A stretch of DNA of 64,000 nt, taken from assembly GCA_026415035.1 (NCBI GenBank), contig JAOAHX010000007.1:61769-125768 (forward strand). The letters run 5' to 3'. Origin of the DNA: Thermodesulfobacteriota bacterium (GTDB taxonomy: Bacteria; Desulfobacterota; BSN033; UBA1163). The translations under genes and the position numbers were made by a program. Position 1 is the first letter of the stretch. Each line of letters starts with the position of its first letter. Below are positions 27,690 to 36,546 of the stretch, piece after piece. The notes below the pieces were generated by a model. It did not search any database and had not been told where the DNA came from. It was given only the letters and a program-made list of their open reading frames with translations.

Positions 27690-27716
27690 TTATCGGCTCC
27701 CCCCTGAAAAACTTTA
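27690..27716 (-). promoter_or_regulatory. Exact-consensus sigma-28 promoter for the flgM operon
   Basis: Read on the minus strand this is TAAAGTTT-N11-GCCGATAA, identical to the FliA consensus in both boxes and spacing (-35 at 27716-27709, -10 at 27697-27690). Transcription would begin near 27683-27685. Confidence 0.92.
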
Positions 27717-27839
27717 ACCTTTTTTCCAAGAGCGGCAAAAATTTCCTTTCTCACACTAAAGAAATGGATGTTCTTACCTTATTCAGAAATTTAAAAAGCA
27801 TAACTATTTGTAATTTTAAGCATTTACATTGCAGTCATC

Positions 27840-27855
27840 TGGCATGAACCTTGCC
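27840..27855 (+). promoter_or_regulatory. Sigma-54 promoter of the glycosylation island
   Basis: TGGCATGAACCTTGC at 27840-27854 has the same -24/-12 spacing as the other four sigma-54 sites. Transcription would start near 27866, giving a leader of about 110 bases before the ATG at 27978. It lies in AT-rich DNA, so its GC core stands out. Confidence 0.82.
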
Positions 27856-27922
27856 TAAATAGATAAGTGAACTCGATCGGTTTTTACTTAGGGAAAGTTG
27901 TAAAAAGAGGCTTTTAAAGAAA

Positions 27923-27949
27923 TAAAGGAATGAATCAATAAGTCGATAA
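27923..27949 (+). promoter_or_regulatory. Sigma-28 promoter of the glycosylation island
   Basis: TAAAGGAA (27923-27930), then 11 bases, then GTCGATAA (27942-27949). The -10 differs from the FliA consensus by one base and the -35 keeps TAAA. It lies 57 bases downstream of the predicted sigma-54 start, so the same operon could be read at both the middle and the late stage of assembly. Confidence 0.72.
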
Positions 27950-27977
27950 GTTAAAATGAATTAGGAATAGGAGGACC

Positions 27978-30900
27978 ATGGGAAAAACATTGAAGATTTT
28001 AGGAAGAGGAAAGGTTCCCCAACGCACCATTTTTAATGAAAGGTTTGTGGCAGAATGCTGTGAAACCTTCCATTTCCATATTAGGAATATCCGGCATGAA
28101 TTTAAATGGGAAGATTTTTTAAAGTTAACACAAGCCTTTAAGGAAATTGATGAAACTTATTCCAGACATGGGAGACCGAAGTCTCATCACCATCTTGAGT
28201 TGGGAAGGACGCTATTAAATCCTAATCATAGCTCCCAGGAACTTTTGGTTGAACTCTGTGAAAATATTTACAAAAAATATCCGACAGGATGGGATTCTTA
28301 TTTTCATGAAGAAGACTCATTCATCCATCTCCATTTTCGTGATCTTCGGATCGAGATGGGTAATGCCGAATTCCTTGAGTTTGCGAAAATCATAAGCCAA
28401 GCCTATAGAGAATTGGTGGCTTTGAAAGCTAAAACTCTATCAGAAGTGTTTGATCTGCTCGATCAACAAAAAATCATTTATGCCGTGCTTCGAAACTGGG
28501 AAAACCTTCCAGAAAAGGTTGAAGTTGGGCCACACAGCGATCTGGATTTAATCATTCACCCAGACCATGTTGAAAGGTTTTGCGAACTCGTAAATGCACA
28601 ATCAACTACCCAACTCCCCTATAGAGTCCAGCGACGGGTTATGATAATGGGCCCAGAAGGAGAGCAATCTTACATTCTCGTAGACCTTCGTCAACCTGGA
28701 GATGGCTACTTCCCAGATATTCTTGCCTACCAGATGCTCAATCGGAGGGTTCGCTTCAGAAACTTTTGGGTGTTACATCCAGAAGATCATTTGGTTGGGC
28801 TTGCTTACCATATCCTTTTCCACAAAGGATATGTGGGGGAGGGATATCTCGATCGATTGAAATGGTTATCCAGTCATTTGGCCAAATGGCCCTGGCGCTC
28901 CATTCAAGGTCCCTCTCTTATGTCCTATCTAAAAAAAATATTGTCTGATAACAACGTTCATTATGTTTGTCCGGTCGATCTAACAGTTAGACCGACTTTA
29001 CCTATGCTTTATCCAATTGAGTATGTAGTAAATCAGGGCTACCGGCGGGATGACAATGGTCAGCCTGTCTTTTCACGGGTGTATAAAGTGTTTTCTGAAA
29101 GGGGAGAGCCCTTTCTGGTGAAACAAGCCAGTGGCTCATTCGCAAAACATGAATTTAGGATTTTGAGCAAGTTGAACTCGGAATATTTCCCAAAGGCGTG
29201 GGGGTACGAGGAATATGAGGGGTACTCCATCTTCCAAGAAGAATATATTGAGGGGACCCCCTTGTCTGAAGCTCATCCGATGATATCGGCATGGGACTTC
29301 ACAGAGGCAAAGGAATTTGTAGGAGGATGCATCAAAATACTCAAGGCCTTAACTTCGAGTGAGATCGAGCATAGGAATATTTGTGCAGACCACCTTTTGA
29401 TATCCGGCAAAAGGCCGGTGTTGATAAGTTTTGGGCGGGCTAGGCCTAAAGAGAGACCCCTTGAAGGGCTAAATGGAAAAGAGAAAACTTCAGAGGACTG
29501 TTCTCCAAAAAACGATCTCTGCGATCCTTATGATATGGGATTGTTGTTACGGAATACTCTTGAACCTATTTTCCCTCAATTCTCTCCATTGATCGAGACG
29601 TTACTGAAAAGTAGAAAAGAGAAGCCTGTGAACTGGGATACAGTGGATATTCTTTTCACCACCTTGGAGGAACCGACATTTTCATCATCTGAGGAAAAAT
29701 TTTTAGCCTATTGCAATGCGGGACGATACCAAAAAGCCGAAGAGATTCTTCCCACTTTGGGAACATTTCAAGATGAGTCAATACGTTTTTGGATCTATTA
29801 CCTCAAATTCATCAATCGGGAAGAGTCCATCGACTTTGCCCTTTCGATTCCCCAGTATATCAAGGAAAATAAGGGTCTCCTATGTCGATTAATTCGAGAG
29901 TGTTTTGAAACAAAAAAGATAAACCAGGGAGCGACCCTAGTTAAACAATTTCTATCCACCTCCATCGCCCTTCACCCAGATTGGACCTTCTCGATCTTTA
30001 TTGATTTGGGTGATCATTTTCTTGATGACCATTTTCATGAGTTATCCAAGGTCCTCCCTCCGAATATTTTAAAGGCCCTTTACGACGAGAGAGGGAGGAA
30101 CCGGGAATGGGTCCGCCTTTGGATTTCCAATCTATGCAAATATGGTAATCTGTCCGATCTACAAATGGCGTTAGGCGAAATCAATATGGATCCAAAATCC
30201 CTGCCCCCCTCTTGCCTCTCCGAAATTGCTCAAAGGTTTTTTTCCGAGGGTGAGGAGGCAAATGCATTGCTTTATGCAAGTCGTGCCCTTGATGAGGATC
30301 CTTATTTTGCAGAGTGTGCGAAGATATTAGCCACTCTCCATGAAAAGCATGGCAACATTCTTGAAGCGGCTAAGTGGTGGAGACATTATCTGACGTTAAA
30401 CCACGATGAAGATTCCTCAATAAAAAACTACATCGGATCGAGCGCTAAGTTTGAAGGTGACCATAAAGAGGAGGATCACCCGTGGATTCTGATCCCCAAG
30501 TTGACCGAAGATATCTATTCCAAAAATCTGGCGATGATGAAACGGCAGCTCGAGGAAATTTTACATACAGAGTTAGGTAATCATCCGATTCTTAAAAAGG
30601 AATACCAAGAAATTGTCGAAAGGATGAGTGTTGGCGAATCAGATCCTAATAAAAAGGCCCTCCTAAATTTAGAAAAAGTATTGCTGGAGTTTCCCAATAA
30701 TGCACTCGTTCATAATGATTTAGGAGTGCTCTATTATAGGACAGGAGACCTTCAGAGGGCTATGAAATATTTTGAGTTGGCCATAACCCTTGACCCCTGG
30801 AATTATGATTTTAAAAAGAACCTGGCCGACCTTTCTCTCGAGCTTCATCATTATCCCCAAGCCATAAAGTTATATCAAGAAATTTTGGCGAAAAGCTCCG

Positions 30901-31076
30901 AACAAACCGATGATTATTTAAAAGTCGGGTATTGTTACCTCCAGTTAGGTTCTCTGTCCAAAGCGTCTTATTATTTCAAAAAAGTATTAGAACTTGATCC
31001 AGAAAATAAGATAGCTAAAGATTATCTTGCTCTCACGGGGAATACCACAAGAAACGGATGTTCCAATCAAGTTTAA
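27978..31076 (+). CDS. Nucleotidyltransferase-like / pseudokinase / TPR protein (probable surface glycan gene)
   Basis: I do not recognise this 1032-residue protein as a whole. Residues about 30-60 and 115-147 are two copies of a short module (FHFHIRNIRHEFKWEDFLKL and FIHLHFRDLRIEMGNAEFLE). Residues 155-280 resemble a nucleotidyltransferase fold (IYAVLRNWENLPEK, HSDLDLII with D188 and D190). Residues 365-490 have a kinase-like layout with K382 and E392, but HRD reads HRN (465-467) and DFG reads SFG (484-486), so phosphotransfer looks lost. TPR-like repeats fill about 880-1020. Ribosome site AGGAGG precedes ATG 27978. Codons are AT-rich, unlike the flagellar genes. Confidence 0.7.
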   Translation: MGKTLKILGRGKVPQRTIFNERFVAECCETFHFHIRNIRHEFKWEDFLKLTQAFKEIDETYSRHGRPKSHHHLELGRTLLNPNHSSQELLVELCENIYKKYPTGWDSYFHEEDSFIHLHFRDLRIEMGNAEFLEFAKIISQAYRELVALKAKTLSEVFDLLDQQKIIYAVLRNWENLPEKVEVGPHSDLDLIIHPDHVERFCELVNAQSTTQLPYRVQRRVMIMGPEGEQSYILVDLRQPGDGYFPDILAYQMLNRRVRFRNFWVLHPEDHLVGLAYHILFHKGYVGEGYLDRLKWLSSHLAKWPWRSIQGPSLMSYLKKILSDNNVHYVCPVDLTVRPTLPMLYPIEYVVNQGYRRDDNGQPVFSRVYKVFSERGEPFLVKQASGSFAKHEFRILSKLNSEYFPKAWGYEEYEGYSIFQEEYIEGTPLSEAHPMISAWDFTEAKEFVGGCIKILKALTSSEIEHRNICADHLLISGKRPVLISFGRARPKERPLEGLNGKEKTSEDCSPKNDLCDPYDMGLLLRNTLEPIFPQFSPLIETLLKSRKEKPVNWDTVDILFTTLEEPTFSSSEEKFLAYCNAGRYQKAEEILPTLGTFQDESIRFWIYYLKFINREESIDFALSIPQYIKENKGLLCRLIRECFETKKINQGATLVKQFLSTSIALHPDWTFSIFIDLGDHFLDDHFHELSKVLPPNILKALYDERGRNREWVRLWISNLCKYGNLSDLQMALGEINMDPKSLPPSCLSEIAQRFFSEGEEANALLYASRALDEDPYFAECAKILATLHEKHGNILEAAKWWRHYLTLNHDEDSSIKNYIGSSAKFEGDHKEEDHPWILIPKLTEDIYSKNLAMMKRQLEEILHTELGNHPILKKEYQEIVERMSVGESDPNKKALLNLEKVLLEFPNNALVHNDLGVLYYRTGDLQRAMKYFELAITLDPWNYDFKKNLADLSLELHHYPQAIKLYQEILAKSSEQTDDYLKVGYCYLQLGSLSKASYYFKKVLELDPENKIAKDYLALTGNTTRNGCSNQV

Positions 31077-31227
31077 GGGGGAAGGCGACCTATGACTGTT
31101 CGGTTGAAAATAAATAAATGGAATTTCCTCATCGATTGAGCCGGAGGGCTGCCAACCGATGCATGCCCCGAGGCCGCTGGAAAAATGTTCTCAACATGAT
31201 AACCATTTTGGAACGAAAGGATTTCCA

Positions 31228-34200
31228 ATGAAATTAAGTGAATTTCAATACGATTCGTTCAATCGCATCTATCTTCCAGATCGTTCTTCAAATCTCCCCA
31301 GCGAGGGGAAAAAGGAAGAGTCTCCTCAAGAAAAGATCGGAAAAAAGCAACCTACAAGTCATGATCCCCTCGATACAAATAATGAGACGTCCCTATTATT
31401 TGACGAACGAATCTATCTTATTGATGCAATAAAAGAATTATTGCCTTCCGGTGGAAAAGCGCTTGAGTTAGGGGCGAGCTCAGTGGGAATCAATCAAATT
31501 CTCTCAGGCTATTATGGGCAGATAGATGCCGTTGAAATAGATTTAGATCGAGCCAAAAATCTTAGCTTGCAAACGGAGAAAATGGGAAACATCAGAGTAT
31601 TTGTTGGAGACATTTTCGATTTGGAATATCCCCATGAAGATTATCATTTGGTGATTTTATTAGGCGTATTGAACCACCTTTTAAGTGATGGGGATGAAAA
31701 TATTAAAGTCTCTCTATCCTCCTTTTTCAATAATATTTATCTCAGCCTAAAAAACGAAGGGATAATGTTAATTGCTTTAGACAATCCCTATGGCATGAAA
31801 TTCCCCATTAACGGCCTCCAAGATCATCGACAAAAAATATTTTTAGACTGCAAAGGGTCTTCAGAAGAGGCTCCTTTGATATTTAGCCGAGATGGATTGG
31901 AGGCGGTCTTAAAATTAGCAGGGTTTAAAAATACTCAATATTACCATCTATTTCCAAATTGGAAAGCCCCAAAATTAATTATAAGAGAAGATGATGAATT
32001 TTATGGATTAAAACCAACAGGACTTTTAAGGGGTAATTTTGAAAATTACCCAATGGACAAGAGGCCGTATGATTATCCCGATGCGCTTAGAATGGAATCA
32101 GCCATTAAAACTCGGCTCCTATTTCAATTGTCGAATTCTTTTCTAATCCTTTGCTCAAAAAATGAGCAGAAAAATTTGAGAACAAGGTATATGATTAGGA
32201 AATATTGGGATTATGCCAAAAATAATCCCGCGCTGCACCATGTTATCGACGTCGTAAAAAAACCAGACGCAGAGGCGCAAGTAGAAAGAAAATTTCTGTA
32301 TCATTCGAAGACGGAGATGACCTTAAAAAAATTAAATATCAAAATGATTTCGTCAAAATGGATCAAGGGAGAATCCCTATTGAACGAAGCCTATCTTTCC
32401 ATCCTCCGGAATGATTCCCTGCAATCCTTTCGCAATTTGCTAAGAGAACTATTGAACAATTTGATCATCAATTATGGGACTGGAAAAAAAGATCGAGAGG
32501 GATATCCTGAGGTAGATGGGGAGGCATTTGATTACACTTTTTGGAATATCAAAAGGGATGAGCACGGCCTTTGGCATTTTATCGATCCCAAGTGGACTTA
32601 CTTGGAACCATTGCCAGCAGATTACATTTTATATAGGTCAATTATTGGTATTTATAACGAGATCAAGCCACTTATCGCCTATAAAGATCACCAAACGTAT
32701 CTATTAGATACACTAAAAGATATATTTCCAGAGTTTAATATGGATCGCCTCATGAATCATTTTCAAAGGGAACAAGAGAAAGAGGAGGAGTTAAAGAATA
32801 GTGTTTCTCATTGGTCGGAAGAAGAAACGAGCCACCTAAAGAGTGAGCCCGCGAGGAGTCAAATCGAAGTTATCTCAAATTCAGAGAGGGCGAAATCGGG
32901 ACAAGTCAATTATCAAAGAAACACTAATTCTTTTTTGGCACCTGAGTCTTATCAGAAGCAGGCCTTTTTTGAGAGAGGAAAAAAGACTAACCCTAAAATG
33001 ATGTTTCATCTCCAGGAAGAAAAAAAGCCCCACAAGATTCGTCTGATTACGTTTTATTTACCTCAATATCATCCCATCCCAGAAAATGACCAATGGTGGG
33101 GAAAAGGATTTACAGAGTGGACCAATGTTACAAAAGCAAGGCCATTATTTGAAGGCCATTACCAACCCCATCTGCCAGCCGACCTCGGCTTTTACGATCT
33201 CCGCCTTCCCGAGGCCCGGAAGGCCCAGGCCGAACTGGCGAGGGAATACGGGATCTACGGGTTCTGTTACTACCACTATTGGTTCCTGGGGAAGCGATTG
33301 TTGGAGAGGCCCCTCGAAGAGGTGTTGCGGACCGGGGAACCGGACTTCCCCTTCTGTCTCTGCTGGGCCAACGAAAACTGGACCCGGGCCTGGGATGGCC
33401 AGGAGAGAGAGGTCTTGTTGAAGCAGGAGTACAGCGAAGAGGACGACCTCCGGCACATTCGATGGTTGGCCGAGGTCTTCCGAGACGAGCGCTACATCCG
33501 AGTGGACGGGAAGCCTCTCTTCCTCGTGTATCGGGCAAGCCTCCTGCCCGATCCCAAACGGACCACCGAGGTGTGGCGAGACGAGGCCCGCCGGCTGGGT
33601 CTCGGGGAACTCTACCTTTGCAAGGTTGAGTGCACTATGGAAGAGCACGGAGACCCCGCTCTTTGGGGATTCGATGCCTGTGTCGAGTTTCAGCCAGACT
33701 GGACCCGTTTGGGAGAGAGGATCCTGGAGCATCCTTCCCATTTTCGACACATGGTCTACCGCTACGGGGACATTGTCGAAAGAATGCTCCGGAAACCGCC
33801 CGTTCCTTACAAGAGGTTTCCCTGCGTCACGCCCTCTTGGGACAATGCGGCGAGAAGGAGATCTGGGGCCGTCATCTTCATCGACTCCACTCCAGAACGA
33901 TACGAACGTTGGCTCAAAGAGGTCCTTCTCACTTGGAATCCTCCCTCCCCTGAGGAAAATCTGGTTTTCATTAACGCCTGGAACGAGTGGGCGGAGGGGA
34001 ACCATCTCGAACCGGACCAGAGATTTGGAAGGGGGTACCTGGAGGCGACCCGAAGGGCTTTGTGGGCGGCCGATCCCATACCCGATTGGATCTCTGCGGA
34101 TGCCCTCTATCGAGACTGCACATCCCTCGTCGAGAGAGGCCGGCTGAAGGAGGCCATTGCGGGCCTGGAGAAATTGTTGAACTTATGGCCCCTCCATGCC

Positions 34201-36546
34201 TCTGCCCATAACGACCTGGGGGTCCTCTATTTCCGGGAGAGGGAGTTCCAAAAAGCGAGACACCATTTGGAAATGGCCGTGAAACTTGCCCCCGACGACG
34301 TGGACTTCAGGAGGAACCTGGCGGATCTCCTTTTCGAGACGGGACACCCCGAAGAGGCGATCCGTCTCTGTGGAGAGATCCTCCGAGAGAGGCCCGGGGG
34401 GATAGAGGTTCCCTTGGAAAGGGCACAGGGTTTGGAGGGAAGGCCGGAAGAGGCGGGGGGTGAGGCTCCCTTTGTTTCGGTGGTCCTTCCGGTATGCAAC
34501 GCCCTTGGGATCGTTGAGAAGTGCCTGAAGTCCTTGATCCGATCCCTTCGAGAGGTCCGGTATGAAATCCTCGTCATCGACGATGCCTCGACGGATGGGA
34601 CGGCCGAATTCCTGGGAGAGTTGAAGAGCCCTCTTCTGAAGACCACCTTTAACAAGGACCGGTTGGGATACGTCGAGGCCTGCCGCTTCGGGGCAAAGAT
34701 GGCATCCGGGAAATTTTTGCTCTTCCTTTCCCAGCATACCGAAGTCTCTCCCGAATGGCTGGCCGGCCTGCTCCGCCAAGCCCAATCCTTCGAAGATCTG
34801 GGCGCGGTCAGCTCGAAAAGGACCTCTCCTCCGGAAAGCTCCCTCCATTTGGGGGGCTCCGGGTCAAGGGTCCCATCCGGAAGCCTCCTGCTGGTTCGGA
34901 GGGATCTCTGGGAGGCTACGGGGGGATTCCACCAGCACTACTGCTTCGGCCATTTCGAGGACGCGGCCTTTCTTTCGGAAATCGTCAAAAAGGGGTTCAG
35001 GGTCTCCTCCCACACCTTCCTGGATTCTCCCTCGGACCCCGGGGAAGTGGAACCCCCCAAAGGAGGGTCTCACCAAGTAGATCCTTTCCCATCGGAGAAG
35101 GTTTTTCCTCACCCCCGAGATCGGTTGGTCTCCATCGTCTTGTTGGTTTGCAACCAAATCGAATACACCCAGAGGTGTCTCGAGAGCCTTTTCTTGCATA
35201 CAGACATCCCCTTCGAATTGATCGTGGTGGATAACGGTTCGACGGATGGGACGCTGGAATACCTCAGACAGGTTCGGGAGGGAAGGCAGAAGGTCGGGGG
35301 GTGGCGTCTGGAGGTGAGCGAAGCCGGGGAGGTAATGAGGGTCACGGATGCGCGGAAAAAGAGGGAGAAGAAGGTCTCCGGCAAGCGCCCATTTTTTTGT
35401 AGGCGTTTCAAGATCCTCCGAAACGAGAAGAACTTGGGTTTTGCAAGGGGGAACAACCAAGGGATGGCGGAGGCAAGGGGCCATTACATCCTTCTGATGA
35501 ATAACGACGTGGTCGTGACGCCTGGGTGGCTGAGGGCCATGGCCGAAATCGCAGAGAAAAGGCCTGAAATCGGCTTGGTCGGGCCGATGACCAATTCCGT
35601 CTCCGGTCCCCAGCTGGTCGAGAAGATCGGCTACGATCCCGTCTCGTTGTCGGGCCTCGAGGGATTTGCCCTTGAGTTTTCGGAGAGGAACCGAGGAAGA
35701 TCCAGGCCCTTCTGGAGGGTCGTCGGGTTCTGCATGCTCATCAAGCGGGAGGTGATCGAAGAGATAGGAGGGTTGGACGAGCGCTTCGGCCTTGGAAACT
35801 TCGAGGACGACGATTTCTGTCTCAGGGCGAAACTGGCCGGGTTCGAATCCTGGATCGCCGAGGGATGCTTCGTCCACCACTTCGGCCACAAGACCTTCGA
35901 AGGGGCGGGGATCGACTATCGGGAAAGCCTCCTCAAAAATTGGGAGGTTTTTAAGAAGAAGTGGGGGATTCCCAAGGAGGTCCCTTACGGAGTTCCTCTG
36001 GATCTGACCCCGATCCTCCATCAGGGGTATTCACGGACGAAGCATTTTTATCCCTTGTTTCCAGAAGATTTCTCCCTCTCCCTCGGAGAGGCCCTTTTCA
36101 AAACGGGAGATCTCGAAGGGGCCCGTCTTGTCTTCCAACGCCTCTTAAATCGGAACCCCATGGAAATAGATGGGTGGAACAATTTAGGGGTCATCGCTTT
36201 CCAAGAGGGGGAGATCGAAAAGGCGATCTCCCTATTTAGAAAGGCGTTGATTCTCAGCCCCGAACATCCCGAAGTTTTGGAAAACCTCGGCCTATGCCTC
36301 CTGGCCAAGGAGGACTACGAAGAAGCAAAGTCCCTTTTCGAGAAGGCCCTGGCCCTCCGACCGGATTCCCTCTCCTTGCTCAACCGCTTCGGCCAATGTC
36401 TCATCCAGAGAGGAGATTTCAGGAAAGCGGAGGAGGTCTATAGCCGCTCCTACGAGCTCGATCCGAGCCAGAAAGAGGTTGGGGAGATCCTTTCGGAACT
36501 CCAACGGTTGAATGGGGCCGAAAAAGAGAGGAGGGCATCTCTATGA
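31228..36546 (+). CDS. Giant methyltransferase / WbsX / TPR / GT2 / GT2 / TPR protein
   Basis: A 1772-residue cytoplasmic-looking protein with no membrane segment. Domains in order: class I SAM methyltransferase (about 50-310, ALELGAS near 78, AVEID); an accessory domain ending GLWHFIDPKW (310-520); linker; WbsX/GH99-like domain (602-945, FYLPQYHPIPENDQWW, CLCWANENWTRAWDG); TPR (957-1055); GT2 domain A (1085-1265); GT2 domain B (1298-1585, VVDNGSTDGT, LLMNNDVVV); TPR (1605-1770). Domain A has LSQHTEV in place of the DXD site. ATG 31228 has AAAGGA upstream; ATG 31159 does not. Base composition jumps near 33170. It overlaps the next gene by four bases. Flagellin or LPS glycosylation is inferred. 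Confidence 0.8.
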   Translation: MKLSEFQYDSFNRIYLPDRSSNLPSEGKKEESPQEKIGKKQPTSHDPLDTNNETSLLFDERIYLIDAIKELLPSGGKALELGASSVGINQILSGYYGQIDAVEIDLDRAKNLSLQTEKMGNIRVFVGDIFDLEYPHEDYHLVILLGVLNHLLSDGDENIKVSLSSFFNNIYLSLKNEGIMLIALDNPYGMKFPINGLQDHRQKIFLDCKGSSEEAPLIFSRDGLEAVLKLAGFKNTQYYHLFPNWKAPKLIIREDDEFYGLKPTGLLRGNFENYPMDKRPYDYPDALRMESAIKTRLLFQLSNSFLILCSKNEQKNLRTRYMIRKYWDYAKNNPALHHVIDVVKKPDAEAQVERKFLYHSKTEMTLKKLNIKMISSKWIKGESLLNEAYLSILRNDSLQSFRNLLRELLNNLIINYGTGKKDREGYPEVDGEAFDYTFWNIKRDEHGLWHFIDPKWTYLEPLPADYILYRSIIGIYNEIKPLIAYKDHQTYLLDTLKDIFPEFNMDRLMNHFQREQEKEEELKNSVSHWSEEETSHLKSEPARSQIEVISNSERAKSGQVNYQRNTNSFLAPESYQKQAFFERGKKTNPKMMFHLQEEKKPHKIRLITFYLPQYHPIPENDQWWGKGFTEWTNVTKARPLFEGHYQPHLPADLGFYDLRLPEARKAQAELAREYGIYGFCYYHYWFLGKRLLERPLEEVLRTGEPDFPFCLCWANENWTRAWDGQEREVLLKQEYSEEDDLRHIRWLAEVFRDERYIRVDGKPLFLVYRASLLPDPKRTTEVWRDEARRLGLGELYLCKVECTMEEHGDPALWGFDACVEFQPDWTRLGERILEHPSHFRHMVYRYGDIVERMLRKPPVPYKRFPCVTPSWDNAARRRSGAVIFIDSTPERYERWLKEVLLTWNPPSPEENLVFINAWNEWAEGNHLEPDQRFGRGYLEATRRALWAADPIPDWISADALYRDCTSLVERGRLKEAIAGLEKLLNLWPLHASAHNDLGVLYFREREFQKARHHLEMAVKLAPDDVDFRRNLADLLFETGHPEEAIRLCGEILRERPGGIEVPLERAQGLEGRPEEAGGEAPFVSVVLPVCNALGIVEKCLKSLIRSLREVRYEILVIDDASTDGTAEFLGELKSPLLKTTFNKDRLGYVEACRFGAKMASGKFLLFLSQHTEVSPEWLAGLLRQAQSFEDLGAVSSKRTSPPESSLHLGGSGSRVPSGSLLLVRRDLWEATGGFHQHYCFGHFEDAAFLSEIVKKGFRVSSHTFLDSPSDPGEVEPPKGGSHQVDPFPSEKVFPHPRDRLVSIVLLVCNQIEYTQRCLESLFLHTDIPFELIVVDNGSTDGTLEYLRQVREGRQKVGGWRLEVSEAGEVMRVTDARKKREKKVSGKRPFFCRRFKILRNEKNLGFARGNNQGMAEARGHYILLMNNDVVVTPGWLRAMAEIAEKRPEIGLVGPMTNSVSGPQLVEKIGYDPVSLSGLEGFALEFSERNRGRSRPFWRVVGFCMLIKREVIEEIGGLDERFGLGNFEDDDFCLRAKLAGFESWIAEGCFVHHFGHKTFEGAGIDYRESLLKNWEVFKKKWGIPKEVPYGVPLDLTPILHQGYSRTKHFYPLFPEDFSLSLGEALFKTGDLEGARLVFQRLLNRNPMEIDGWNNLGVIAFQEGEIEKAISLFRKALILSPEHPEVLENLGLCLLAKEDYEEAKSLFEKALALRPDSLSLLNRFGQCLIQRGDFRKAEEVYSRSYELDPSQKEVGEILSELQRLNGAEKERRASL

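Noticed and set aside
31159..31227. Upstream ATG at 31159 as the start of the giant glycosyltransferase gene
   Set aside because: It has no ribosome site and adds 23 residues unlike a methyltransferase N-terminus; ATG 31228 has AAAGGA at proper spacing.
33086..34147. Several frames on both strands within the WbsX region
   Set aside because: They overlap the continuous 1772-residue frame, lack ribosome sites and show no recognisable domains.
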